A DNA stretch of 31,439 nucleotides, from positions 1-31,439 of the IMG/VR virus record IMGVR_UViG_3300042881_002526, one strand, 5' to 3'. The notes below the pieces were generated by a model. That model was not told where the DNA came from and searched no databases. It was given only the letters and a program-made list of their open reading frames with translations. The position numbers and the translations under genes were made by a program. This document shows, in pieces, positions 15,042 to 24,000 of the stretch; the stretch's first letter is position 1; the number at the start of each line of letters is the position of its first letter. Source of the stretch: a virus.

Positions 15042-15503
15042 GTGTCCCTACTGCTGCTCCTCCAGTCGGCCGCCGCCGGCGTCAAGGAAGGCAGCGGCCT
15101 CGTCTCTGGCGCCGGCAGCCTCGCCGGTGATGGGTTTGTCGTGCGCGATGGCGCCGGCATCGTCGGTGGCGTCGGCAGCCTGGACGGGCGCGGCGAGGCC
15201 CCGCAACAGGGCTCGGGCATTGTCGGTGGCGTCGGCAGCCTGGAGGGGCGCGGCGAGGCCCCGCAACAGGGCTCGGGCATTGTCGGCGGCGTCGGCATCC
15301 TGGAGGCGGAGGGTGCGCGCAATCGCGAAGGATTTGGCACCGTCTCGGCCGTGGGCAGCCTCGCCGGCGACGGCAGGGGCTCGCGCCCGGCGCGCATGGT
15401 GTTCGCGCTCTCCGAGCGCGCAATGGTGTTCCAACTGCGGCGGCGCTCGATGGTGTTCGAGCTCGCAAGCCGCTCGATAAACTTCGTCCTCGAGGCCGCC
15501 TGA
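15042..15503 (+). CDS. Glycine-rich tandem-repeat protein in the accessory virion block
   Basis: A 153-residue protein from GTG 15042, one base after the preceding stop. After a hydrophobic start (SLLLLLQSAAAG) come five units of 20 residues, each built on the pattern GxG(I/L)VxGxGSLxGxG; units 2-3 (GSGIVGGVGSLEGRGEAPQQ) are nearly identical. After residue about 117 there is a second, shorter repeat of nine residues: ARMVFALSE, RAMVFQLRR, RSMVFELAS, RSINFVLEA. The glycine repeats suggest a beta-solenoid or flexible spine, and the MVFxL repeats four edge strands. No function known. The gene ends at the TTG start of the next gene, so translation is likely coupled. Confidence 0.65.
   Translation: MSLLLLLQSAAAGVKEGSGLVSGAGSLAGDGFVVRDGAGIVGGVGSLDGRGEAPQQGSGIVGGVGSLEGRGEAPQQGSGIVGGVGILEAEGARNREGFGTVSAVGSLAGDGRGSRPARMVFALSERAMVFQLRRRSMVFELASRSINFVLEAA
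15061..15360 (+). repeat. Five tandem 60-bp repeats inside the glycine-rich gene
   Basis: The DNA repeats with a period of exactly 60 bases. Units 15181-15240 and 15241-15300 differ at only three positions; the flanking units at 15061, 15121 and 15301 are more diverged but keep the GTCGGCAGCC-type end. The two near-identical units point to a recent duplication, so copy number may vary between relatives. Confidence 0.85.
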
Positions 15504-15815
15504 TTGGACATCATCAACGAGGGCACGACCTGTTACCTCAACGTGTCGTTCCTGGACAAGACCGGCGCAGCTGCGATGCCGTCGACGGTCGCGTACCGCA
15601 TCGACTGCCTCTCGACCGGCACTTCGGTGCGCGCGACGACAAGCGTCACCCCGGGCACCACCGTCGAGATCGTGCTGTCGGCCGCTGACAACGCGATCCT
15701 GGCCAATCTCCCGTTCGAGCGCCGCCGCGTGACAGTCGAGGCGACTTACAGCGGATCACAGGCCGTCAAGAACCAGTACGACTACCAGGTGCGCAACCTG
15801 AGCGCGGTGTCGTGA
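15504..15815 (+). CDS. Putative Ig-like / baseplate-like virion protein, TTG start
   Basis: A 103-residue beta-sandwich-like protein: DIINEGTTCYLNVSFLDKTG, VAYRIDCLSTGTSVRATTSV, VEIVLSAADNAILANLPFER and VTVEATYSGSQAVKNQYDYQ. I recognise this pattern as a phage accessory virion protein. The start is TTG at 15504, directly after the TGA of the preceding gene, with no better start; the conserved INEGTTxYLNVSF begins three residues in, so a later start would truncate the domain. Ends with a GTGA overlap to the gp10-like gene. Role inferred. Confidence 0.65.
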   Translation: MDIINEGTTCYLNVSFLDKTGAAAMPSTVAYRIDCLSTGTSVRATTSVTPGTTVEIVLSAADNAILANLPFERRRVTVEATYSGSQAVKNQYDYQVRNLSAVS

Positions 15816-16363
15816 GCGCCATTCGTATCGAGGGCCTGGCCGAGCTGCAGGCGCGGCTGAAGACGCTGCCGACGAAGATCCAGCGCCGGGCACTGAACGC
15901 CGCGATGCGGGCCGGCGCGCGCGAGATCGTCATCGAGGTCAAGGCACGGGCCCCGGTCGACACCGGGGCGCTGAAGCGCAACGTCATCGCGAAGCGCGGG
16001 CGCCGGCAATTCGACCAGGGCCTCGCAGGCCGGCAAATCATCGGCGTGCGGCACGGCAAGGCGCGCACCGAAGCCACGACCTACACGGTCAAGGGCAAGA
16101 AATTCACGAACCGGCTGACCGCCTACGACCGCAAGGGGCAAGACCCGTTCTACTTCCGGTTCCAGGAGCTGGGCTACACCGCCGTCGGCCGACGCAAGGC
16201 CGCGAACCGCAGCGAGCGCGGCAACCGCAAGGCCGGCAACCCGAGTTACGGGCGCTTGATCCCGGGTAAAAAGTTCCTGGCCGGCGGCCTCGCCGCGGCC
16301 GGCCCGCGCGCGCTGAACACGATCAAAACGCGCCTCGCCGCCGAGCTCGAGCGCCTCGCATGA
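15812..16363 (+). CDS. HK97 gp10-like head-tail/tail completion protein
   Basis: A 183-residue basic protein with the family signature EVKARAPVDTGALKRNV (residues about 44-60), preceded by IEGLAELQARLKTLPTKIQR and a helix RRALNAAMRAGAREI. The C-terminal part contains FYFRFQELGYTAVGRRKAAN and IPGKKFLAGGLA, where short family members have H/P-containing variants. About 30 residues longer than many family members because of a lysine/arginine-rich insertion near 80-130. It helps join tail to head. GTG start overlaps the previous stop, and the end overlaps the next gene by ATGA. Confidence 0.9.
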   Translation: MSAIRIEGLAELQARLKTLPTKIQRRALNAAMRAGAREIVIEVKARAPVDTGALKRNVIAKRGRRQFDQGLAGRQIIGVRHGKARTEATTYTVKGKKFTNRLTAYDRKGQDPFYFRFQELGYTAVGRRKAANRSERGNRKAGNPSYGRLIPGKKFLAGGLAAAGPRALNTIKTRLAAELERLA

Positions 16364-16713
16364 GCGCCGAAACCGCGCTGAAGTCGACGCTCGATGGCGC
16401 CGCCAGCGTCACCGCGCTCGTGTCGACCCGGATCTACCCGGACGCGCGGCCGCAGGATGACGTCCTGCCGGCGATCGTCTACACGCGCGACACGACTGAA
16501 TACGTGCCGACCATCCACGGCACGATCGCGCTCACTCGCGCGCAGCTCTCTGTCCTGTCGTTCGGCGTCACCCGAGCCGCGGCTGAAGCCGTGGCCGACG
16601 CCGCGCAGACCGCCGTCATGGCGGCCGGGTTTCTGATGGTCAACCGCGCGGGCGATTTCGATGTCGATACGCGCACCTATGTGGTCACGCTCGCGATTGA
16701 GCACTTGAGTTAG
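16360..16713 (+). CDS. Tail terminator / completion protein, DUF3168-like
   Basis: A 117-residue protein beginning SAETALKSTLDGAASVTALV, followed by STRIYPDARPQDDVLPAIVY and TRDTTEYVPTIHG, a strong match to the DUF3168/gpU-like tail terminator pattern. The second half alternates strands and a helix (AAEAVADAAQTAVMAAGF). It caps the tail tube and stops its growth, so the tail can attach to the head. Lies between gp10-like and tail tube genes, in the standard order. Confidence 0.88.
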   Translation: MSAETALKSTLDGAASVTALVSTRIYPDARPQDDVLPAIVYTRDTTEYVPTIHGTIALTRAQLSVLSFGVTRAAAEAVADAAQTAVMAAGFLMVNRAGDFDVDTRTYVVTLAIEHLS

Positions 16714-16725
16714 ATAGGGGGATTC

Positions 16726-17373
16726 ATGGCGAAAGTATGGTCAGGCGTTCAGATCGCGGTTCAGTCGGCGCTCGCAACGGCACTGCCGATCAGCGCGATC
16801 ACGAAGGCAAATCCGGCGGTCGCAAGCTACACCGGCACCGATCCGGTCAACGGCGACTATCTGTATCTGTCGTCGATTCAGGGCATGTACCAGCTCGACG
16901 AGCGGGTCGTGCGCGCGGCGAATGTCAATGGCGCCGGCAACACGGTCGAGCTCGAAGGCGTCAACTCGACTGCCTTCGACACGTTCACCTCGGGCAACCT
17001 GCAGGTGATCACGTTCGGCACCACGCTGTCGCTCATCACCGACATCACCGTGTCGGGCGGGGAGTTCGAAGACATCGACACCACGACGATCCACGACCTG
17101 GTGCGGGTGGTGCAGCCCGGTGTCGCGAGCAATCTCAACTTCGCCATGACCGCGCAGTGGGATCCGGCCTCGACCGCCCTGCAGGCGCTGAAGACCGCCT
17201 CGGACGGCAAGTCACGCCGCGCGATCCGGTTCACGTTCGCGGACGGCACGAAGTGGGTCACCACCGGCTTCATCGGCTGCTCGCTGGCGCCGACCGGATC
17301 GGCGCAGCAGCTCGTGACGACGCCGATCACCATCAAGGCGAACGCCAACGCGTCGCAGGCGTACGCGACCTGA
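16726..17373 (+). CDS. Major tail tube protein
   Basis: A 215-residue tail tube protein with ATG at 16726 and a purine-rich leader (ATAGGGGG). It starts AKVWSGVQIAVQSALATALP, then YTGTDPVNGDYLYLSSIQGM; the middle has DITVSGGEFEDIDTTTIHDL, the usual 'gene V-like' tube motif, and the end is RAIRFTFADGTKWVTTGFIG followed by TITIKANA-like strands. Hexamer rings stack to form the tube. Position between the terminator and the G/GT chaperone genes supports the call. Overlaps the next gene by TGATG. Confidence 0.9.
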   Translation: MAKVWSGVQIAVQSALATALPISAITKANPAVASYTGTDPVNGDYLYLSSIQGMYQLDERVVRAANVNGAGNTVELEGVNSTAFDTFTSGNLQVITFGTTLSLITDITVSGGEFEDIDTTTIHDLVRVVQPGVASNLNFAMTAQWDPASTALQALKTASDGKSRRAIRFTFADGTKWVTTGFIGCSLAPTGSAQQLVTTPITIKANANASQAYAT

Positions 17374-17690
17374 TGGCACTCGACAAGTCGACCATCGTCC
17401 GGCCGGTTCTGCGCAAGGAGACCGTCCCGGTCGAGACCTTGGGCGGCGAGATCATCCTGCGTCAGCTTACGCTGTCGGAGATGCTCAAGCTCGGCAACGC
17501 GCGGCACAGTCAGGACGACGAAATCGCGCAGGTGCTTGCCTGGTGCGCCATCGACGAGCAGGGCCTGCCGCTGCTGAGTCTCGACGAGTGGCAGGCCTGG
17601 GGGGCGTCGTGCCTCGCTGAATCGCTGCAGCTTTACGAGGTCGTGATCAAGCTCACCGGCCTCGAAAAAAAAACGACACCGACGGGCTGA
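17373..17690 (+). CDS. Tail assembly chaperone G
   Basis: A 105-residue protein, ATG overlapping the tube gene stop. LRKETVPVETLGGEIILRQL, TLSEMLKLGN and DEIAQVLAWCAIDEQGLPLL are typical of gpG-type chaperones, which hold the tape measure protein before tube assembly. It ends LEKKTTPTG, where the two lysine codons lie in a nine-A run. This is the shorter, non-shifted product; the shifted product reads on as the GT fusion (see 17373-17977). Confidence 0.85.
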   Translation: MALDKSTIVRPVLRKETVPVETLGGEIILRQLTLSEMLKLGNARHSQDDEIAQVLAWCAIDEQGLPLLSLDEWQAWGASCLAESLQLYEVVIKLTGLEKKTTPTG

Positions 17691-17977
17691 CGTTCGCGCG
17701 CTTTCTGGCGCGTGACCTGGGGCGCACGGTGGACGAGCTGGGCGCCACGATGTCGGCGCAGGAGTATCTCGGGCACCTTGACGACTACCAGCGCGAGCCG
17801 TGGGGCTCGCGGGCCGTGGTCGCGATGCTGGCCCAAGTGTGCGCCATCCTGTGCAACGTCAACCGGGGCAAGGACACGCCCCCGTTCACGCCGTCTGATT
17901 TTCTGCCGGGCCGCCGAAACGCCGAGCCCGTCAAGCCGACCACGTTCTCGGATCTGATCGACACGCTCAAAGGGTAA
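17373..17977 (+). CDS. Tail assembly chaperone GT, -1 frameshift product
   Basis: Joining 17373-17672 to 17672-17977 after a -1 slip gives about 201 residues. The first 100 are those of the G protein; the T part is NDTDGLTFARFLARDLGRTV, DELGATMSAQEYLGHLDDYQ and REPWGSRAVVAMLAQVCAIL, ending FSDLIDTLKG. ARFLARDLG and the YxxEPWG pair are what I expect of a T domain that contacts tube subunits while G binds the tape measure. A separate start for the T part (GTG at 17729) would lose its first conserved helix, and no ribosome site precedes it. The tape measure gene follows three bases after the stop. Confidence 0.85.
17665..17673 (+). promoter_or_regulatory. Programmed -1 frameshift slippery site (A9)
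   Basis: Nine A residues at 17665-17673 contain A AAA AAA in the chaperone reading frame. A -1 slip here continues as NDTDGLTFARFLARDLGRT in an open frame until 17977. A short hairpin is possible downstream: CGCGC (17695-17699) with GCGCG (17708-17712). The layout matches lambda G/GT-type frameshifting. Confidence 0.85.
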
Positions 17978-17980
17978 CCC

Positions 17981-19879
17981 GTGGCAACACTCGGCTCGCT
18001 GGTCGTCGAACTCGGCGCCAACGTCGGCAAACTGCAGACCGACATGGCGCGCGCCGTGTCCGTGGTCGACCGGGCGTCGAGCGGCATCAAGCGCGCGGCC
18101 TCCTTTGCGACGGCCGCCCTCGCCGGCATCGGCGCGGGCCTGTCGCTCACGTCGATCGCGGGCGCTGCGCGCGAGGTCATCGACCTCGGCGACAAGCTGC
18201 GCGATCTGTCCTTCGCTACCGGCCAGTCGGTCGAGCAACTTTCGTTCCTCAATTTCGCGGCGGGCCAGTCGGGCACGTCGATCGATACCATCTCCTCGGC
18301 CGCGCAGCGGCTCTCGAAGAACCTCGTCGAGATCGCGAACGGGCAGGGCGCCAAAGCCGCGCAGGCGCTCGACCTGCTCAAGCTCTCCGCCGACGAGCTC
18401 GCGCGCGTCGACCTGGCGTCTCAGATCGGCCAGATCGGCGCCGCCCTCGCTGCCGTCGACAACCCGAGCCAGCGCGCGGCGGCCGGTGCTGCCCTGTTCG
18501 GGAAACAGTTCAAGGAACTCGCGCCGCTCATCCTCGAGGGCGAAGACGGCATCGGCCGGCTGGTCGATCGCTTCGTCGAACTAAACGGCACCATCACCCG
18601 CGACCAGGCCGACAAGTTCGACGCGCTGAATGATTCCATCGGCGAACTCAACCTTGCCTCGCAGGCCGCCGGCAAAGCCGTCGCGACCGCGCTCGCGCCC
18701 GCCCTGACGACGCTGTTCAACGCCATCGCGACCGGTGTGCCCCAAGTCGCGCCGGCGCTCAGCGGCCTCGGCAAAACCTTCGACACCTTCCTGACCGAGA
18801 CCGCGCTCAAGCTCGAGCGCTTCAATCTCAAATTCGAGACCTTCAAAGCGGGCCTGTTCAACTCGGATCGCTTCCGGCAGCAGGCCGACCAGGCCGCCGA
18901 CACCATCGACGGCCTCGAGGAAAAATTGCGGGTCCGCCGCAACGCCGCCCGCACCGGCCGCGAGGAAACCGACGTCTCGGCAGGGCGTGCCGCGATCCTC
19001 GGCACGATCACGAGCGCGGGCATCGACGCGCAGGGCGATCCGGAAGCCGCCGCCAAGGCCGCTGAGAAAGCCTCCCGCGAAGCTCAGCGCGTGGCCGATG
19101 CCCTGCAGCGCGAGACCGACTCGGTGCGCGACTACCTGCAGGACTACGCGCGCGATCGGGAGCGGGCCTTTCAGGGCGAGGTCGAGCAGTCGCGCGCGCG
19201 CCTCGACTCCCTGCGCGAGTCCATCGCGACACCGCGGGAGCGCGCGACGCGCGAGCTGCAGGAGTTCTCGCGCGTGTTCGGCGCCGACTCCGAGGAGTAC
19301 GGCCGGAAGGCGATCGAAGTGTTCAACGAACTCGACACCACCGTCAGCAAGCTCGACGAAAACGGCGAGCGCGCCCGGACCACCTTCGCCGATCTGGGCG
19401 CGACATTCTCCTCGGCATTCGAGGAGGCCATCTTCTCGGCCGGCTCCCTGTCCGACGTCCTCGCCGGCCTCGGGCAGGACATCGCGCGGCTGCTGTTGCG
19501 GCAGACCGTGACCGATCCGCTGGCGGAGTTCGCGAGCAACATTTTCAAGACCGGCACCGGCGGCGGCGGCATCGGCGGCTTTTTCTCGTCGATCTTCGGC
19601 GGTTTCCGCGCCAACGGCGGCCCGGTGTCGGCCGGCCGCGCCTACGTCGTCGGCGAGCGCGGGCCCGAGCTGCTCATCCCGGGCACCGCCGGGACCGTCA
19701 TCCCGAACGGTGGCGGGGCCATCGTCAACAACGTCTACAACTATGGCAGCGAGTCGGTGCGCACTGAAGCCAACGACAGCCGCGGCATTGACGTGTTTGT
19801 CGGTGGTTCAGTCACTCGTGCGGCCTCGCGCGGCATGCTGGCACCGCTCGGCGTACGCGCGCCGCTGGTGGCCCGCTGA
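17981..19879 (+). CDS. Tape measure protein
   Basis: A 632-residue protein from GTG 17981. N-terminal TLGSLVVELGANVGKLQTDM is the usual tape measure start. Hydrophobic segments follow (FATAALAGIGAGLSLTSIAG; later AVATALAPALTTLFNAIATG), then a long charged coiled-coil at about 345-470. Near the C-terminus RANGGPVSAGRAYVVGE and GPELLIPGTAGTVIPNG are the lambda-H/prophage tape measure ending. It sets tail length (by the usual relation about 0.15 nm per residue, roughly 90-95 nm, inference) and helps DNA entry. Follows the chaperone genes and overlaps the next by TGATG. Confidence 0.93.
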   Translation: MATLGSLVVELGANVGKLQTDMARAVSVVDRASSGIKRAASFATAALAGIGAGLSLTSIAGAAREVIDLGDKLRDLSFATGQSVEQLSFLNFAAGQSGTSIDTISSAAQRLSKNLVEIANGQGAKAAQALDLLKLSADELARVDLASQIGQIGAALAAVDNPSQRAAAGAALFGKQFKELAPLILEGEDGIGRLVDRFVELNGTITRDQADKFDALNDSIGELNLASQAAGKAVATALAPALTTLFNAIATGVPQVAPALSGLGKTFDTFLTETALKLERFNLKFETFKAGLFNSDRFRQQADQAADTIDGLEEKLRVRRNAARTGREETDVSAGRAAILGTITSAGIDAQGDPEAAAKAAEKASREAQRVADALQRETDSVRDYLQDYARDRERAFQGEVEQSRARLDSLRESIATPRERATRELQEFSRVFGADSEEYGRKAIEVFNELDTTVSKLDENGERARTTFADLGATFSSAFEEAIFSAGSLSDVLAGLGQDIARLLLRQTVTDPLAEFASNIFKTGTGGGGIGGFFSSIFGGFRANGGPVSAGRAYVVGERGPELLIPGTAGTVIPNGGGAIVNNVYNYGSESVRTEANDSRGIDVFVGGSVTRAASRGMLAPLGVRAPLVAR

Positions 19880-20226
19880 TGGCCGTCTGGCCCGCCACCC
19901 TGCCGCAGCGCGTGCTGCTCGGCGACTTCACGGAGTCGGCCGAGCCGAACGTCATCCGCACCGAGATGGAAACCGGCCCGGCCAAATTGCGCCGGCGCTA
20001 CACCGCCGAGGTGAAAGTCTTTCAAACAAGCCTCGTGCTGACGACCGCGCAGGTCGCGCTGCTCGACACCTTCTACGACGTGACGGTCGGCGCGGTCGAT
20101 CCGTTCGACTGGGTGCATCACCGCACGCTGGCCGCCGTTGAGTATCGTTTCCGGGGCCGGCCTGAATACCGGCCGCTCGGCGCCGGTTACTGGCGCACGA
20201 CCCTCATGCTGGAAATCCTCCCGTGA
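19879..20226 (+). CDS. Minor tail protein
   Basis: A 115-residue protein starting by TGATG overlap with the tape measure gene. MAVWPATLPQRVLLGDFTES, then RTEMETGPAKLRRRYTAEVK, and FDWVHHRTLAAVEYRFRGRP are a pattern found in tail tip genes directly after tape measures in phages of Gram-negative hosts, in the place of lambda gene M. The conserved pieces, a PxLPQ start, TGP.K.RRRYTA and the 'DPFDW' turn, suggest a small distal tail barrel. It probably forms a ring at the tip. Overlaps the next gene by GTGA. Confidence 0.75.
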   Translation: MAVWPATLPQRVLLGDFTESAEPNVIRTEMETGPAKLRRRYTAEVKVFQTSLVLTTAQVALLDTFYDVTVGAVDPFDWVHHRTLAAVEYRFRGRPEYRPLGAGYWRTTLMLEILP

Positions 20227-20702
20227 CCTCGGTCGACGGCCGCGCGTCCCTCTACGCCGCACAGACGGACGAGGTCTGGCTGCAGCTCCTGACCATCGAG
20301 CACGCCGATCTGCCGACGCCGATCCGGCTCGTCAACAATACCGAGGACATCGTCAGCGACGGCGAGACCTTCACCGCCTGGTCGTTCCCGCCGATCCTGC
20401 CCGCGCAAAATGAGGGCGAGCTGCCGACGCTCGAGCTGATGCTCGACAACGTCACGCGCGAGTTCACCGCGACTTTTCGCAGCCTGTCGACGCCGTTCAC
20501 GATCACGCAGGAGATCGTGCGCGCTGCCGATCCGGACACCATCGAGGCCGGGCCGTTCGTGTTCGAAAGTCGCACCGCGCGGATCTCCGGTCGGACGCTG
20601 CGGATCGAACTCGGGACGGAGGCCATCATGAACGAGCCGTTCCCGGAAGCCACCTATACGCCGACCAGCAACCCGGCACTGTTCGACGCGGTCGACCGAT
20701 GA
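20223..20702 (+). CDS. Minor tail protein, DUF1833-like (lambda L-like position)
   Basis: A 159-residue protein starting at GTG 20223. VWLQLLTIEHADLPTPIRLV, NNTEDIVSDGETFTAWSFPP and LPTLELMLDNVTREFTATFR match the DUF1833 tail family as I know it. The C-terminus (TPTSNPALFDAVDR) is short; lambda L-type proteins have an iron-sulphur binding tail with several cysteines, and none is present here. It is likely a component of the tail tip between the distal ring and the J hub. Overlaps the NlpC/P60 gene by ATGA. Confidence 0.82.
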   Translation: MTSVDGRASLYAAQTDEVWLQLLTIEHADLPTPIRLVNNTEDIVSDGETFTAWSFPPILPAQNEGELPTLELMLDNVTREFTATFRSLSTPFTITQEIVRAADPDTIEAGPFVFESRTARISGRTLRIELGTEAIMNEPFPEATYTPTSNPALFDAVDR

Positions 20703-21094
20703 TCGCGGACTATGTCGGGATCCCGTTCGAGCTGCACGGGACGGATCGCCGCGGGCTCGACTGCTGGGGCCTGGTGCGGCTGTATCACCTCGAGCAGCGC
20801 GGCCTCAAGCTGCCGTCGTTCGGCGATCGCTACGGGCGCGAGCTGGACCTCGAGGAGCGCCGGCAGATTGCGGCGATCGTGCGCGGGGCGTCCGACGAGT
20901 GGCAACCGGTCAAGGCCGGCACCGAGCGCCGCGGGGATGTCGTCCTGTTCAAAATGGCGGGTGCCGAGTCGCACCTCGGCATCGTGGTCGGGGAGGGGCG
21001 TTTTCTGCACGCACGGCCCGGCACCGATAGCTGCGTCGAGTCGTACAAGTCGCTGACCTGGTCGCGCCGCGTCGCGGGGTTCTGGCGACGATGA
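20699..21094 (+). CDS. NlpC/P60 tail-tip cysteine peptidase
   Basis: A 131-residue NlpC/P60 domain, lambda K-like in position. The catalytic cysteine is C22 in GLDCWGLVRLYH and the histidine is H92 in ESHLGIVVGEGRFLHA; the third polar residue should be the histidine of FLHARPG. An ERRGDVVLFKM segment is the usual strand before the histidine. It should cut peptidoglycan peptides during DNA entry, or assist tip assembly. Full domain length with no MPN (Mov34) domain fused, unlike lambda K. Starts by ATGA overlap and overlaps the J gene. Confidence 0.9.
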   Translation: MIADYVGIPFELHGTDRRGLDCWGLVRLYHLEQRGLKLPSFGDRYGRELDLEERRQIAAIVRGASDEWQPVKAGTERRGDVVLFKMAGAESHLGIVVGEGRFLHARPGTDSCVESYKSLTWSRRVAGFWRR

Positions 21095-24000
21095 TCACCG
21101 TCGTCGCCGTGCCGCATCCGCTGCGGCTGACGCGTCACGTCTACGAATTGCCCGGCCGGCCGACGGTCGAGGATGTCGTCGTATCGGCAGCGCAGCGGGG
21201 CGGGGTGACGCTGTCGACGATGGCGCACGCGGTCGTCGCGCTCGAGGATCGGCTGATCCCGAAATCGCAGTGGAAGCACGTCCGGGTGAAGCGCGGGACC
21301 GTGGTCGTGCGCGCGATGGCGGCCGATCCGATCAGCCTGGGGATCGCCATCACCGGCTTTGCCGCCTCGAGCTGGGCGGCGACCTTGGGGCTGACCGCGC
21401 TGCAGCTCGGGCTCGTGCAGGCCGGCATCGGCTTGACCACGGCGCTGCTGACCTCGGCGCTGGCACCAGCACCGAAGCAGCGCTCGGTCGGCCGGGACAA
21501 CGAACAGGTGACCGCGCGGTTCTCGATACAGGGTGTCAAGAACGAGGCCCGGCCCTATGGCGTCGTGCCGCGCATCTACGGCCGCCGGGTCAACTACTAC
21601 CCGCTGCTCGCCGCGCAGCCCTACACGGAGCTGTACTGGGGCGAGCAGCAATATATCCGGATGTTGTTCGATGTCGGCTACGGGCCGATGCAGATCACGA
21701 ACCTCAGAGTCGGCGATCAAGCCGTCGGCACGCTCAGGAACTTCGAGTCCCAAGTGCGCGAGGGCTACGGCACCGACACGCCGATCACGCTGTTCAGCAA
21801 TCAGGTGCGCGAGCAGTCGCTGAACATCGAGCTGAAGCAGGTCTCGGGGTTCTCGATTCGCACCACCGAGCCCGACACCGACGAAGTCACGCTCGATGTC
21901 ACCTTCCCGAACGGCCTGCAGCGGATCAGCGATCGCAACATCAAGTTCGGCGTCGCGGTGCAGTTCGAAGTTCAGATCCGGCCGACCGCTGGCGGGCCGT
22001 GGCAGAACCCGACGCTGTTGCAGGAATCGTTCGGCGTCACGATCACCGGCGGGGCGTTCGAAATCGCCGCCAACAGCAAGAGCGCGGTGCGTCGATCGGT
22101 CCGGTTCCGGGTGGCGCGCGGGCAATGGGACGTGCAAGTCAAGCGCCTGACCATCGACGATCAGTCCGACAACGTCGGCGACAACCAGTCGGTCACGAGC
22201 GAGCAGTCTTTTTGGACCGCGATGCGCTCGCACCAGAACGAGCCGCCGGTCACCCGCACCGGGATCGCCCGAATTGCCGTTCGCGCGCAGGCGACCGATC
22301 AGCTCTCCGGCGTCATCGAGCAACTGAACTGCACCGTGACCTCGGTGCTGCCGGTGTGGAACGGATCGACGTGGGTCGAGCAGGCCACGCGCAATCCCGC
22401 GTGGGCCTTTGCCGACGTGCTCCGCGGCTCGGCCAATGCGCGCCCGGTGCCGGACAGCCGGATCGATCTCGACGCGCTGCTCGCGTGGGCCGCCTGGTGC
22501 GATGCGAACGGCTTTACGTTCGACGGCGTGTTTGATCGCCGGCAATCGGTCTACGAATGCCTGCAGGAGATTGCCGCGACCGCCTGCGCCTCGCCGACCG
22601 TGACCGATGGGAAATTCTCGGTCGTCGTCGACAACACGCGCGACACCGTGATCCAGCATTTCACGCCGCGGAACCTCCGCAGCTTCAGCTCGACGAAAGT
22701 GTTCGCCGTCAGGCCGCACGCGCTGAAGGTCATCTTCTACCCGGAAAGCTCCGGCCATCAGGCCGAGGAACTGTTCGTGTATGACGACGGCTACACGGCC
22801 GCGAACAGCACGCTGTTCGAGACGCTCGAGCTGCCCTATACGACCAGCACCGCGGCCGCGTGGAAGCGTGGCCGGCGGGCGATGTTCGCCGCGCGCCTGC
22901 GCTCTGAAGTCTACGAAGGCGAGACCGACCTCGAGCACCTGGTGTGTAACCGGGGCGACCTGGTGCGGGTGCGCCATGATCTGATGCTCTGGGGCCTCGG
23001 CGAGGCGCGTGTCAAGTCGCTGGTGACCTCCGGGCTGAACACCACGGCGATCGTCGTCGACGCGCCGCTGACGATGGCCGGCGGCACGACTTACGGCATC
23101 CGTGTACGACAGGCCTCGACGTCGGCCGAGTACACGCTGACGACTGTCGTCGGCGATCAGACGCAGCTCGACCTTGCGACACCGGTCGCGACCGCGTCGG
23201 GCCCGGGGGTCGGGGATCTCATCCAGTTCGGCGAGCTGGGGGCCGAGTCCGTCGAGCTGCTCGTGCGCTCGATCGAGCCGGGCGCGGACTTAAGCGCGCG
23301 GATCTCGTTCGTCGACTACGCGCCGGCCATCCAGACCAGCGACAGCGGCGCGATCCCGGACTTCGATCCGCAGATCACGACGCCGCCGGCCATCAACCGG
23401 CCGCGCCCGCCGAAGCCCGTCATCTTGTCCATCAATTCCGACGAGGGCGCGCTGATCCGGGCCAGCGACGGCACGCTGACCTCGCGCATCCTCCTGTCGG
23501 TCACGGTCATCCAGTCGCAGGGGCTCGTGCCGGCAGAAGTCATCCAGGCGCGCTACCGACCGGCCGACAGCAATCAGGATTTTGCGTTCGTGCCGAGCCT
23601 CCCGGCGCAGGCCGGCGAGATTTCGATCATGCCGGTCGACGACGGGCAGACCTACGTCGTGCAGCTCCGCAGCGTGTCGCAGGCCGGGGCAGCGTCGGAC
23701 TGGACCGAGATCACGCACACGGTCGTAGGCAAGACCACGCCACCGCCAAGTGTGGAACGGTTCTATAGGCAAGGCTCTGCACTGACCTGGCCGTACCCGA
23801 CGCCCCCCGTCGACCTCGCCGGCTTCGTGCTCCGCGCTCACTACGGCACCGCGACCGACTGGGGCACGGCCCGCGCGCTGCACCCGGGCGTCGTCACCGC
23901 GCCGCCGTTCGATATGTCAGGGCTGCACGGCACGCAGACGATCCTGATCAAGGCCGTCGACACTTCGGGCATCGAGTCGGCGACGGCCGCGACCGTGACC

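Noticed and set aside
15061-15360. CRISPR array
   Set aside because: The 60-bp repeats are contiguous, without unique spacers, and keep a coding frame.
20830-22977. 715-residue leftward open frame opposite the tail tip gene
   Set aside because: Antisense shadow of the NlpC/P60 and J genes; composition is that of a reversed GC-rich reading frame.
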